Shown: piece by piece, positions 27,994-44,748 of the stretch
Numbering within the stretch: position 1 is the stretch's first letter
Layout: every line of letters begins with the position of its first letter
DNA from: Cacajao melanocephalus
Taxonomy: Eukaryota; Chordata; Mammalia; Primates; Pitheciidae
Length of the DNA: 64,000 nucleotides
Direction of reading: 5' to 3'
NCBI GenBank assembly: GCA_963573385.1
Contig: CAUYLG010048102.1
Location: forward strand, 52,864-116,863
Program-made: the position numbers and the translations under genes
Notes under the pieces: generated by a model
The model's database searches: none
What the model saw: only the letters and a program-made list of their open reading frames with translations
What the model was told of the DNA's origin: nothing

Positions 27994-29180
27994 GACAGTT
28001 GGGTGGTCCAGCTGCCCATTTTGGCTCTAAAAGAACCGCATCCCCCGTGATAGGGCTTCTCTTGAGCCTCCTGCTCTGAACAAGGCTGGCTCACGCTGTG
28101 GGGCATCTCCCTTGCCTGTTATCTCTAGGAACCAAGCAATAATGTTTGGATAGAGATGGGGGAATGCCCCAGGCCGACCAGAAGCTCCACAGTCCTGCTG
28201 GTCTCATAAAGCCCTATCTAATGAGCTCACATGTGCAGACACGAGGTGTCTTCCCTACCCTTGTCGGCATATAATAAATGAAGTCTCCTTCCCCTCTTGC
28301 CTCTAGGCAGGGGCCCTGTGTTATCCATCCTGAGCCTCCTGGAGAGGAAACTGCATGATGACAAGTAGACCCACTCATTCAGGGACTGAGACAAATTACA
28401 GATCCTCCCTTTCAGCAGCGCTTCCTGGGCCTGCGGTGGACTCTGTGATGGATGCTCCCTGGATTCCTGCAAGCCATGGTGCCCAGGATATGTACTCTCC
28501 ATTTCGAAATCCGCCCCTGACTTGTCTAGAGAGGTTTTACCTTCTTTGGGCTCTTCTCCAGGCCATACTTATTAACTAGCTGTTGACAGGTGGCGCCAGG
28601 AGATGAATTATGGGCCTTCGGGGCAGAAGATGGCTGAATAAACGATCCTCACTGGACACGGGCATACAATTGCTAGCTTTGCGGGACATGCTTAAGTCAC
28701 TGTGACCTGACTTGAAATACGAGGACGGTGGACGATTGTCCCCTCAGGTTTAAAACAGCTACCTGGGTATTATTTTTTTCTTAAACTCATTCATTATACT
28801 GTATCTCATGTTTGAAAAGGGAAATCAGTTTCTGGCTGCTTGGGAAATACTGAATAATAATGCTTTAAAAAATAATAAAAGTAATCATGCAGAGTTTCTT
28901 GCTCCCTCCGTATTATGAAATTTTACAGGCATTTGACGAACCAGGAAATTGTATTTTGAACAAAAACATGCAGAGTGAGCTGGCTCTTTGGATGAAAAGA
29001 AAAGGGTGAAATGCAGAAAACTCAGAGAAATCATCCTCATGCCTTCAGACAGCTACCAGTGCCACAGGAAGATGAAAATTTACATGAATGATCCTGGTAG
29101 AGTCAAAGTCAACTGGAGCCCTCTGCCTTTCCTGGGATGTTAAAATGAGGACTAGGCTTTTTAAAAAATGACTATTTGTT

Positions 29181-29450
29181 GGTTGGACACAGAGACTCAC
29201 GCCTGTAATCCCAGCACTTTGGGAGGCTGAGATGGGCAGATCATCTGAGGTCAGGAGCTCGAAACCAGCCTGGCCAACATGGAGCAACCCCATCTTTACT
29301 AAAAATATAAAAATTACCGGATGTGGAGAATCACTTGAACCCAAGAGGCAGAGGTTGCTGTGAGCTAAGATCATGCCACTGCACCCCAGCGTGGGTGACA
29401 GAGCAAGACTCCAGCTTAAAATAAAATAAAATAAAACAAATAAATAAAAA
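29181..29450 (+). mobile_element. Alu SINE, internally deleted
   Basis: Sense. The right arm lost the CAGGCGCCTGTAATCCCAGC block (ACCGGATGTGGAGAATCACT). Tail is (AAAAT)n. It lies 586 bp downstream, in the gene's direction, of the 30037-30149 exon and is inverted relative to the Alu at 30666. Confidence 0.94.
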
Positions 29451-30003
29451 TGAGACTTCAAGGAGTTTCTGAGACTGCCTGCATAGCAAAGTGGTTTCCA
29501 GGCAGTTTATCCTTTCTATTTAAATGCATTTCCCTTGAATAAAGGGACACTATTACAGCATCTAAGCAAAAGGTTTAGATTAAAGGTTAGACTCTATTTG
29601 CCAGGGAGGCAAGTGAAGTCTTGCCTGGGAAACACGCTGTGGCATTCTGGGGTACGAGAGAGCAGGCCCTGTGCACTCCACCTGGCGATGAAGAGGGCGC
29701 CAACATCTACTTATGAGTCTGTGTCAACAGACTATAAGCTCTATGAGGGCAGGTGCTGCATCCTTCGTCTGTCTCTGTCATCCCCTTTCTGAACTTGGCT
29801 CCTGGTATGCATAGTGCTCAGTGAAAGTCTGCAGAATGAGCAAATGAATGAACAAGGGAAGGCACTAAGGAGCTGAGCTGTTGTCTTAGACTGGCAAGTA
29901 TAAGGCAGCTGTATCAGAGCATAGAGAGTCACACAACACGTAGACAACAATTCAGACCCATTTACTTTTAAAGTCTCTTTGAGAAACACCACCAGTGCAC
30001 TCA

Positions 30004-30190
<187 letters not shown>

Positions 30191-30612
30191 TAAGAAGTAA
30201 GAGGGAGAGCTAGGCATGCCTACTCAGAGCACAGCCACAGTCTGTCGGGGATGACTGTCTTATGCAGACAAGAGGCCTATGCACTGCTGCAGGTGAGTCT
30301 TCCCTCTAAAAATTCTTCCAGTGATGCTTCACAGTCTGGGGCACCTGTTTTGGAGATGAATACACCTAGGTTCAAGCCTAGGACCTGCCAGTTACTCAAA
30401 AGGAGACGCGAAAGCATCTCTCTGACACCTCCTCATTATATGGAGACTGGTAACACAGACCTCCAAGGGCTGTTTGTAAGGATAAGTGAGAGGGGCAGGC
30501 AGAGCCTAGCACTGTCTGGAAATGGACAGAGGTGGTGGCTGCAAAACAGTGTGAATGGACTTCATGCCACTCAACTGTACGTGTAAACATGGTTAACATG
30601 GTCACAATTTAT
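30191..30612. other. Intron, possible MIR remnant
   Basis: 30325-30400 has sense MIR wording (CACCTAGGTTCAAGCCTAGG). The rest is unassigned. A 111-codon plus-strand frame (30251-30586) overlaps this and is treated as chance. Confidence 0.4.
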
Positions 30613-30665
30613 GTTATGTGTGTGTGCGCGCGTGTGTGTGTATATAGATATATAAGTATATAGAT
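30613..30665. repeat. TG/CG/TA-rich simple repeat
   Basis: TGTGTGTGTG, GCGCGCG and TATATAG runs in series just before the T run of the next Alu. Confidence 0.9.
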
Positions 30666-30934
30666 TTTTTTTGAGACGGAGTCACATCCTGTCACCCAGG
30701 CTGGGGTATCGTGGCACAATCTTGGCTCACTGCAACCTCCACCTCCCGGGTTCAAGTGACTCTCTTAACTCAGCCTGAGTAGCTGGGATTACAGGTGCAC
30801 GCCACCAAGCCTGGCTAATTTTTCTATTTTTAGTAGAGAAGGAGTTTCATCATGTTGGTCAGGCTGGTCTGGAACTCCTAACATCCTGATCTGCCTGCCT
30901 TGGCCTGCCAAAGTCCTGGGATTACAGGCATGTA
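30666..30934 (-). mobile_element. Alu SINE, 5' truncated
   Basis: Antisense, from TTTGAGACGGAGTCACATCC to ATTACAGGCATG, lacking the terminal GAGCCACCGCGCCCGGCC block. It lies 516 bp upstream, in gene direction, of the 30037-30149 exon. Confidence 0.94.
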
Positions 30935-31489
30935 CATTTAGGCTTTGCTGAATGGTTAAGAAGCAACTATCTACCATCAGGTCAGTTAAAGCACGCAGAA
31001 AAAGCCCAGAGCACAGAATACAAAAAGCCATGGGAATTTCCCTGCAGGCCACTGCAGTCAATTTGGTAGGTGGAACTGTAGCACCATGGGCCCCCCAAAT
31101 CAATCCTCTTCAGGATGCTTAGCTTGGCAGAATGACTGAGGGGGTGGGGAACTCAAGGCAGATGAAAAATGAACTTAATTGAAACCAGGTACCTGCATTT
31201 CTAAGACTCTAGGAACGAAACTGGTTTCTCCAAATCACATAGAAATGTCAACTCTAAGGCTTTTTACTTATTCCAGTGGCACATATTCGGAAAAAAGGTG
31301 TATTTACCATGTAGTGAAAGGTGTTTGGTCAGGTAGAGTTGAAAAAAAAGTAGTATATTTATGGTTATGGGAAGAATGGGATAACACACAGAGATCTGAA
31401 CTTGTAAGTCTGAAGGACAAATCAGATCTGTTGCATAGCTCCTTTGGGCTTTGTCAGGTTTTTTCCACATCCTATTATCATTTCCCCTA
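30935..31489. other. Intron, nothing recognised
   Basis: No exon-like frame or nameable repeat. Confidence 0.45.
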
Positions 31490-31665
31490 ATGCTTCCTGA
31501 AATCTCTACAACACAGATTTTGTTATCCTTATTTTATGGGTGAGGAAATTGAGAGGCTGAATCAGACACTTGTCAATTCACAGTTCAAAAGAAGCTATGC
31601 CAGATCCAAACTCAGATCTGCCTAATTCCAAAGCCAGTGCTCCTTCCACTCAACCACAAAGACGA
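31490..31665 (-). mobile_element. MIR SINE
   Basis: Antisense MIR: TATTTTATGGGTGAGGAAAT, TTGTCAATTCACAGTTC, then CAAAGCCAGTGCTCCTTCCA and CTCAACCAC. Confidence 0.75.
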
Positions 31666-32121
31666 GAGCCCCAGCAATGTCACTTTGGAGCCATGGGATT
31701 CAACGCTTCTCTTTTGTTGACTCTCAGTTTCCACGAGTGTTAAATGAGGACAATGCTACTTGCCCTACACAACTCAGAAAATTGTCATGCGCTCTTGTGG
31801 TAGGCTGGTTTAACCATCACCATTAAAACAACCAGATTTGTAGCATTTGCCAGTTGCCAAGGTCTAAACACTCCCATCACCGCTAATTTCAAGCTAGCAA
31901 TGTGATGTCACTGAACAAAACGAGTTGGGGAGGAAGGTACACTGAAATTGTTCACCATAAATGTTATTATCTGCTTGTTTTACTCAGATAAACAATCGGG
32001 TCGCGGGGAGTGGGGTGGAGTGGTGTAGAAAGAAAAGAAACATTTACAAAGTTACAAAGCAAGAGACTATAGTGATGTAAGTCACTGGTGACTGATTTAA
32101 GAAAACAGATTCCAGTTAAGA
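31666..32121. other. Intron, possible MIR trace
   Basis: 31700-31790 has weak sense MIR wording (CTCTCAGTTTCCACGAGTG). No exon. Confidence 0.35.
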
Positions 32122-32258
32122 AGCTGGGCGTGGTGGCTCACACTTGTAATCCTGGCAGAAGAACTGCTTGAACCTGGGAGGCAGAGATTGGAGTGAATTG
32201 TGCCACTGCACTCCAGCCTGGGCAACAGTGTGAGACTCTTGTCTCAAAAAAAATTTTA
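32122..32258 (+). mobile_element. Alu SINE, heavily deleted (in left arm of inverted duplication)
   Basis: Sense. AGCTGGGCGTGGTGGCTC, then a jump from AATCCTGGCA to GAAGAACTGCTTGAACC, so most of the middle is missing. It carries the unusual deletion AGATTGGAGTGAATTGTGCC that is also present, inverted, in the Alu at 33581-33870. Confidence 0.93.
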
Positions 32259-32595
32259 AAACGCCCGTGAGATTGGTGAAAGTAGGGAAGCCAAGTAAGT
32301 ACAACCCTATTTCCATGAGTTCACACATAGTAGCTACTCAATAAATAATTGTTGGATGAATCAATAAAAGAAATGTAAATGGCATTTTAAATTTAGAATC
32401 TGTGGACTCAGTAATGGCTAACTGGAAGAGAAAAGGAAGATGGAGTAGTTGATATTTCAAGACAAGGAGCCCCTTCCACACGGCAATCCCTGTCCAACTT
32501 TGGAAGCTGTACCCTAGCTAAGCTCTCGAGACATGAATCAAGATTAGGATATTTATTGCAGCACTGTTTATAACAACAGAAACATAATAAACAGG
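32122..32595 (+). repeat. Left arm of a local inverted duplication
   Basis: Reverse complement of 33233-33870 minus a deletion inside the Alu part. In the inner ~200 bp (from AATCTGTGGACTCAG to AACATAATAAAC) I count about 12 mismatches by eye. Similarity stops at about 32595. Confidence 0.92.
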
Positions 32596-33232
32596 ATAAA
32601 TCTATCAGCCTCTGGAGACCAAGCTGAGAACTGATGCTTTTAAATGGTGTGAAGACTTGGCGAGTGCTAAGTGGCAGATGTGATTTGCCAGGCTGCTTGA
32701 AAAGTGGGGATGTCTAAAACAGATGACTAAACGCAGAAATGCAGGATCATTCTCCCAGTTTGTCAGTCTTTTCTTTCGTACGACTTTAATTTTTAAGATT
32801 GTGAACTATTTCAAAACAAAAAAAAAGTACAGAACGAATATAATGAATCCCCACCACCTAGATATAATAGATGTGAATATACTGCCACATTTACTATTAA
32901 AAACTTAAAGCATTACAGAGAAATCTAAAGTTCATCTCCTTATACCTCCTCACTTCCTCAAAGGGAGACAGTATTGTGTGAGGTTTGTGTTTGATTTCTA
33001 TGCGTGTTTTTACATTTTTCTCCTCTATGCATTTAGTAACAATACATGGTATTTTTAGTGTGTTTTGGATTGCATATTTCCTATTCTAACTCGCCTTTTC
33101 ACCCGCTGTTCTATCTTTAAGATTTAATCACATTAGTATTTCCTATCTTGTTTAGTCACTGTAATCACATCACCCATTTTACACATATACCACAAGTTAA
33201 TTTTACATTCCCCTCCTGAAGGATATTTTGGT

Positions 33233-33870
<638 letters not shown>

Positions 33871-34552
33871 CATCTCATGGGCTTTATTCAACACATTAAT
33901 TCAGCATATATTTACTGGAGGTGTAGCATTCAGTCTTTCCAGGCCCTTTTGTGGAAACACACATAAGACACGGACACCATGAGGATTCAATGTGATGATT
34001 ACAAACACTGAGTACGTGTACTGCTTATGAAGAGAGCTCGCAGGAGGGAGGCCTAGGTGGCCTGGGCTAGGACTTGGTCAGGCAGTTGGGGAGGTTGTCT
34101 GAGAAAACAGCATGGACAAAGGCATGGAGGCAGGAGACGCATGACAAGACTGGATTATGAATGTCCTATGGCCATACAGTTTCATTAGCAGGCTTAGGTG
34201 AATGCCAGGACAGGAACCTGAACACATGAGCAGGCAATAAATCACAAGGAGCCTTGTATCTGTGCAACACAGGTGCATTCCAGTCATTTTCATGCCATTT
34301 CCTACATAGGAAATGATATTCTTAAAACCCAGTGGAAGTTAAGCTGTTGGTGGCTGAAAAGATTGATCCAAGGGTTTTAGAGGCCCCAGGTCCTACCATA
34401 GTGTCCCCAAGGATGAGGAGATGATTTTGTTGGCACATGTCACCAATGTGTGACGCAGTGGTTGGGAAGCCCTACCGAGGACAACTGGGAGTGAGTGAAA
34501 GATGCGGGGCAAGAGAGTGACTGCAACTCAATGTTTTAGAAAAACCAAGGTA
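33871..34552. other. Intron, probable ancient dispersed repeat
   Basis: 33888-34330 has words common in very old mammalian repeats (CAGCATATATTTACTGGAGG, AAGGCATGGAGGCAGGAGAC). Family not assigned. No exon. Confidence 0.4.
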
Positions 34553-34862
<310 letters not shown>

Positions 34863-34865
<3 letters not shown>

Positions 34866-35635
34866 AAGCTAAAATGTTGCTGTCATTTATCCTATCATTT
34901 CATAAGATCAAAGTCCTGCAGTATTTCAGGGTGGTCTACAGAACAAACTAGAACCCCTTGGTTGAGGCCAGAGCATCTGGTTCTTGTCATAATTTAATCT
35001 TCTTTTCTTTGAGGAAAACGGACACAATGGCACTCTGTTATAAAACAACGGCACCCTCTGCCTCTGTGAACTTGATGAGCCGATATTCAAGCTGCTTTTC
35101 TTTTTTGGAATTCCAGGAAGTTTACTAAATATACCACTCTCTGTACTCTGATTCAACCAAGAATCAGAATCCAAAGCAAACAAAACCATTCACGAGCAAA
35201 CATGTCACAAAGCTTATGAGTTTCACGCTCAGCTTCCCGAGTCTCCTCTAATCTCACAACATTCTTAGAAAGGCAGCAAGTCAGATATTACTACCGAGTT
35301 TGCATCCATGTGGGAACTGAAGTGCTAAGGATGGAGGTGGCATTTCCAATGTCACAGTGCTGGCAAGCGCTTCCTGCTGCCCTGTTTATCTTAGAACATT
35401 AGAACTAATAAAGACGCTTGTGCTTTCTGCCAGCAGAGCCTATAAATGGCTCTTCTTTGTACCTCGACATTTTTAAAGACCATGCTTCCTCTTAAACATG
35501 AATGCCGCACACGTGCTCTGCTCACATAGGCTCATGTGGGTCCATGGGAGTCAGGGCTCCCAGATACCAGAGCTGGGCCACAGGCAAGCTGCCCTTGGCA
35601 TCCAAACCAGAGGAGGCACGGTCTGCTTATTGGTA
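34863..35635. other. Intron, weak MIR trace
   Basis: 35230-35370 has faint antisense MIR order (CTCACAACATTCTTAG, GGAACTGAAGTGCTAAGG). No gene. Confidence 0.35.
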
Positions 35636-36599
<964 letters not shown>

Positions 36600-36623
36600 T
36601 TTTTTTTTTTTTTTTTTTTTTTT
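36600..36623. repeat. Poly(T) run of 24
   Basis: Uninterrupted T run with no Alu or L1 body attached on either side. Possible tail of an unrecognised minus-strand retroposon. Confidence 0.95.
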
Positions 36624-36664
36624 GTAGCTACCCTAGAAGGGGAAGTTAAATTGCATATAAAGAA

Positions 36665-36795
36665 AAAACTGCCCTGGACTTGGAAATCATACTCCTGGCT
36701 CTGAGTCCTGATATCACTGCTTAATATTAATATGATTCTTGAAAAAGTCATGTTTCTAAGGCTCAGATCCTTATTTATAATATAGTGGCAATCCC
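36665..36795 (+). mobile_element. MIR SINE
   Basis: Sense MIR wording: CCTGGACTTGGAAATCATAC, TCCTGGCTCTGAGTCCTG, GAAAAAGTCATGTTTCTAAG. Confidence 0.65.
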
Positions 36796-36837
36796 ACATT
36801 AACTCTAACGTGATTCTGAGGAATAAAAAAAAACGGG

Positions 36838-38561
<1,724 letters not shown>

Positions 38562-38715
38562 ATCCACCATTTATCAAGCAACTGCTGTATATGAGAGAAA
38601 ACACTGAACTTAGATGACCTCTAATTCTCATGACAGACTTGCAAGGTAGATGGAATTATCTCCATTTTACAGATGAAAAAACTAAAGCTCCCATATAGCT
38701 AATGTGTGGCAAAAT
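38562..38715 (-). mobile_element. MIR SINE
   Basis: Antisense MIR: CATTTATCAAGCAACTGCTG, TCTAATTCTCATGACAGACT, CCATTTTACAGATGAAAAAA. Confidence 0.8.
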
Positions 38716-40465
<1,750 letters not shown>

Positions 40466-40570
40466 GTTGGGGGAGGGAGAGAGGGAGGGAAGGAGGGATG
40501 GAGGGAGTGAGGGAGGGAAGGAGGGATGGAGGGAGCGGGGAAGGGGAGGGAGGGGGGAGGGGAGAGAAAA
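40466..40570. repeat. Purine tract (G-rich), imperfect tandem
   Basis: About 105 bp almost wholly A/G, with many GGG and GGGG runs. GAGGGAGGGAAGGAGGGATG occurs twice about 32 bp apart. Confidence 0.95.
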
Positions 40571-41019
40571 TGGAAATTCTTCCATTTCCAACCTTTGCTG
40601 AATAGGATGGGTTTTCCTCAAGTGTGAATGGGGTTGAGTGTGGTTATCAACTCACTCATTCGCTCAATAAATATAAATTTTAGCAACTTGTACACTCCAG
40701 GCACAGGGTACACAGAGACAAAGAACACAGTGGTCCCTGCTCGAGAGAGTTCGGAGGTGTTATGGGTGCTCAAATGGCGGTATGTTCTAGGCAGACAGGG
40801 TGGGCTCCCAAAGGAGGGTGTGGCTGGATCTCATGTTGCGGGAAGCGATCCTTTTAGACAATACCACTTCGGCCTTCCTCTTTATCTTACTGGACAGAAA
40901 CCATTTGGTCGAGGTTGTGATAGAACTAAGAACACAAAGGGTTTGGTGGCTGGCAAATACTTTCAACTAAGGCTTGCAGAGCACTTTTGTTTCTTGCTTT
41001 TATAAGCAAACTTTCCATT
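40571..41019. other. Intron, possible MIR trace
   Basis: 40655-40760 contains CATTCGCTCAATAAATAT and ACTCCAGGCACAGGGTACAC, words of an old L2/MIR-class repeat. No exon. Confidence 0.35.
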
Positions 41020-41812
41020 AGAGTGTAATGTACATTCAGAAAAGTGCCTAGATCATAACTGCATAGGTTGATGAATTTTCAGAAACAGAATAACTAGAAC
41101 CCAGACCAAGGAACAAAACATTGCTAGATAAGAATCCCCCTTACAGTCAAAGACACACCTGCTCTCTTGCCATCATCTCTCCTTTTTAACCATTTCTGAG
41201 CTTTATATGCTTTGAGTCATGCAGTACGTACCCTTTGTGTGACTGCTCTCTTGGCTCAATGTTATGTTTGTGAAATCCATCCATCCCATGTGTGCAGCTG
41301 CAGTTTGTTCACCTTAATGCTGTATAATAGCCTATGACATGAATATATCTTACTCCACCCATTATGTCACTGATGGAGAGTTGGGCTGTTATAAACATTC
41401 TTCAACATGTCTTTTGATGTCATGGGTATGCATTTCTGTTGGGTACATACCTCCAAGTGGGATTTCGAGGTCACTGAGTGTGCACGTGTTCAGGTTAAAT
41501 AGATTTGCAAAGTGATTCTTAAGCATCCCAATTGCTCTCTAGTCCCACTAAAAACTGGCATTGCCTCAATTTTTGCATTTTCGGCCTTCTGGTAGGTCTA
41601 CACTTTGTATAGAAGTATAGCAGTATAGCAATATGGATTTTAATTTGCATTTTTTAATGACTAATGAGGCTCATCCTCTTTTTATTTGTTAATTGCCAAT
41701 TTTGTCCTCTTTTGGGAACTGCCTGTACTTTTGCTCATTTTTCTATTGTGTTGTCTGCCTTTTTTCTTACCGGTTTGAACAAGTTCTTCATATATTTTTC
41801 TACCCACTTTTA
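41020..41812 (-). mobile_element. L1M fragment (3' UTR and ORF2 end)
   Basis: Antisense L1 order: TTGTGAAATCCATCCATCCC, TTAATGCTGTATAATAGCCT, CATGGGTATGCATTTCTGTT, TTTTAATTTGCATTTTTTAA, TGTCTGCCTTTTTTCTTAC. An Alu is inserted at its right end. Confidence 0.8.
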
Positions 41813-42103
41813 TTTTACTTTTGAGACAGAATCTCACTCTATCACCCAGGCTTGGGTGCCGTGGCATAATCTTGGTTCACTGCAACCTACGCCTCCCAGG
41901 TTCAAGTGATTCCCCTTCCTCAGCCTCCTGAGCAGCTAGGACTACAGGTGCGTGCCACCACGGCCAGCTAATTTTTTGTATTTTAGTAGAGACAAGGTTT
42001 CACCATGTTAGCCAGGATAGTCTCGATCTCCTGACCTCGTAATCTGCCCACCTTGGCCTCCCAAAGTGCTGGGATTACAGACGTGAGCCACCGCATCTGG
42101 CCC
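41813..42103 (-). mobile_element. Alu SINE in L1
   Basis: Antisense, near full length, TGAGACAGAATCTCACTC to GCCACCGCATCTGGCC. CTACCCACTTTTA (41800-41812) and CTGCCCACTTTTA (42104-42116) are the target duplication. Confidence 0.96.
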
Positions 42104-42660
42104 CTGCCCACTTTTAAAGCAAAGGAATGTGGGTCCCGAAGCTGACTGGAAATGAGTGAATTTGTGGCTCTGTGTGTCTAGTTAGGTACCAACAGAGACC
42201 CCCCTTCTCCAAGCTGGCTGGGCATTCGTGGGTGGGTGATACCTGCTGCCTACCTTGCTAGTCTTTTCTGAACTCAATACCAAACTAGAAAAAAAAAAAA
42301 AAAACCTCAAAGAAGGTTATCGAGTCCATGCCCCTGATCCATCCCCATTGGCTTGAGGAAACTGAGGCTCAGAAAGGCTAAGTGGCTAGTCAAAGCAAAA
42401 CAACTAATACAAAGTAAAAACAAAAATGATCAAGGATCTGAGTCCCTGAGACTCCCCTACCTTTCTTCCTATTTCTTATTCCTCCAAGTCTCTGCTTCTC
42501 TCTGATCAATCTGTTTAAGCTCATCTCAGCTTGCCCTTAGTCCGTTTAGACTCATGCACCAAACTAGAGGGATAATTCCTGGTCAACCCTGCAGACCTGA
42601 GGAGATTTCACAAATAGTTCCTTTTAAACAGAGTGCTTTGCAAATAAAAAGTTGAGGAAA
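42104..42660. other. Intron, short A run and MIR/L2 trace
   Basis: A run at 42288-42304. 42350-42420 has antisense MIR core wording (TGAGGAAACTGAGGCTCAGA). No exon. Confidence 0.5.
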
Positions 42661-43705
42661 AGTGTTCTTATGGGTTGAAATACGTCCCTTCCAAAAGGTG
42701 TGTTCAAGTCCTGACCCCCAATACATGTACATGTGACTCTTTCTTTTTTTTTTTTTTTTTTTTTTTTTGGAACTAGAGTCTTTGCAGTTGTAATCAAGCC
42801 AACATGAGTTCCTAGCGGATTAGACTCCAACCCAATGGCTGGTGTCCATATAAGAAGAAGAGAGACAGACAGACACAAAGGGAAGAGGGCCGACAGAGAC
42901 AGAGGTTCAAGTTATGTCGTAAATGCCTGGTGCTACCAGAGCTGGAAGCGGCCAGGAAGAATCAGAAGAATCTTCCCCTGGAGTCTTCAGCAAGAACACA
43001 GTTTGGCTAACACTCTGACATGGACTTCTAGCTTCAGGGACTGTGGAAGAATAAACTTCTGCTTTTTAAAAAATTACATTAAATTTTATTTTGAGTTCTG
43101 GGATACATGTGCAGAACCTGCAGGTTTGTAACCTGGGTATACACGTGCCATGGTGGTTTGCTGCACCTATCAACCCATCATCTAGGTTTTAAGCCCCGCA
43201 TGAATTAGGTAATTGTCCTAATGCTCTCCCTCCCCTTGCCCCCACCCCGACAGGCTCTGGTGTGTGCAGTTCCCCTCCCTGTCCAACTCCCACTTGTGAG
43301 TGAGAACACGCAGTGCTTGGTTTTCTGTTCCTGTGTTAGTAGCTGAGAATGATGGCTTTCAGCTTCATCGATGTTCCTGCAAAGGACAAAAACGTATTCT
43401 TTTTATGGCTGCACAGTATTCCACGGTATATATGTGCCACATTTTCTTTATCCAGTCTGTCATTGATGAGCATTCGCATTGGTTCCAAATCTTTACTACT
43501 GTAAACAGTGCTGCAACAAACACATGTGTGCGTATGTCTTTATATTAGAATGATTTACAATGCTTTGGGTGTATACAATGGGATTGCTGGGTCAACCATT
43601 ACGGAAGACAGTGTGGTGATTCCTTGAGGATCTAGAACCAGAAGCTTCTGCTTTTTTAAGTCACTGTTTGTGGTACTTTGTTACAGTAGTTCCAGGAAAG
43701 TAATA
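42661..43705 (+). mobile_element. MLT1 (MaLR) LTR, interrupted by an L1
   Basis: Left part 42661-43069 (TGGGTTGAAATACGTCCCTT, TGGCTGGTGTCCATATAAGA, GACTTCTAGCTTCAGGGACT, AAGAATAAACTTCTGC). Right part 43642-43705 (AAGTCACTGTTTGTGGTACT, TTGTTACAGTAGTTCCAGG). A 25-base T run (42744-42768) has expanded where MLT1 has CTTATTTGG. Confidence 0.85.
43070..43641 (-). mobile_element. L1 3' end with 5' inversion, inside MLT1
   Basis: 43070-43594 is antisense primate L1 3' UTR/ORF2 end (GAGTTCTGGGATACATGTGC to GGATTGCTGGGTCA). 43595-43641 switches to sense ORF2 (CCATTACGGAAGACAGTGTG, GAGGATCTAGAACCAG). AACTTCTGCTTTTTAA (43054-43069) and AGCTTCTGCTTTTTTAA (ending 43659) bracket it as a target duplication. 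Confidence 0.9.
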
Positions 43706-44167
43706 TTATTGTAATTTTCCAAATTTGGACAGATTTTAAGCTAATCACTAAATCAAAGAAGGCAAGGAATTTTGCACATTTTAGAAACAAATGAGAAGAA
43801 AAACCCAAGGCAGAAATCATGCTCACTGGTCTGTGGCTGTCTCTTCTCCTGCTCAGAAATCCACCAAGGTGTCGAGTCCATTACAGGTCCTGCTCTGAGA
43901 CAAAACAGGCTTTCACAGCCAGTCCATCATAAAGCAGGAGATAACATTTACTGAATGAAGACATTCTCGCTGTGTCCAGGTGACCACAGTTAAAGCAGTT
44001 ATTATAAACTCTCCTGCCTGTTTCAGGAAGGAGGAAGTATTTTCTGCAGCTATATAGCAGGTACAATATAGAGAGTATTACCAAGATACTGGTCTCGAAA
44101 TTGCCACTGAATAAAATAGAGCACGGTGCAATAACTGGAAAAGCTGGAGTAGATGCAGAAGCATAGA
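43706..44167. other. Intron, nothing recognised
   Basis: No exon-like frame or nameable repeat. Confidence 0.45.
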
Positions 44168-44748
44168 ACAGCACTAGACAGACACCTGGGGGAGGGATGG
44201 GAGGGTCTGGTACCCGAAAGGCTATATACCAGCTACTGAAAAATGGCTACCACTCTGAACAGAAGTCAGATCTGCTGGCCAGTGGGTGGGATGGTATGAG
44301 TACTTTAATTTTTTTTTTTTTTTTAGACAGAAACAAATTCTTACACCCAGGCTGGAGAACAATGCCAGGATAACACCTCATTGAAAATACCCCAACCCAG
44401 GTTCAAGCGATTCTCCTGCCTCAGCCTCCCAAGTAGCTGGGATTACAGGTGCACGCCACCATATCTGGCTAATTTTTGTGTTTTCAGTACTAAGAGACGG
44501 GGTTTCACTATGTTGGCCAGGCTGGTCTCCAACTCCTGACCTCGTGATCTGCCCGCCTCAGCCTCCCAAAGTGATGGGATTACAGGCATGAGCCACTGCA
44601 CCTGGCCATTTTTTTTTTTAAACAAATAATGAGCCTGCCTCTCTCTATCAGTCCAGCTAAACGCTTCACTGCACAAGATGATGTCTCATTTGCCTCCCCA
44701 GAAGGGAGAGACGACTTGGATGACTGGGCAGCTCTGACCAGTTGAACG
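44168..44748 (-). repeat. Left arm of a second inverted repeat, split by an Alu
   Basis: 44168-44308 and 44608-44748 are together the diverged reverse complement of 45478-45757. Matching landmarks are TATATACCAGCTACTGAAAA, GAACAGAAGTCAGATCTGCT, CAAATAATGAGCC, TTCACTGCACAAGATGATGT and CTGACCAGTTGAA. Confidence 0.85.
44308..44607 (-). mobile_element. Alu SINE, inserted in the left inverted arm
   Basis: Antisense. T run, AGACAGAAACAAATTCTTAC, the promoter half strongly altered, then a normal left arm ending GAGCCACTGCACCTGGCC. It sits in the T-rich centre of the repeat arm. Confidence 0.93.

Noticed and set aside
30613..30665. Possible promoter-like TATA run near the exon
   Set aside because: It is a decayed TG/TA microsatellite in an Alu tail, with no initiator or CpG context.
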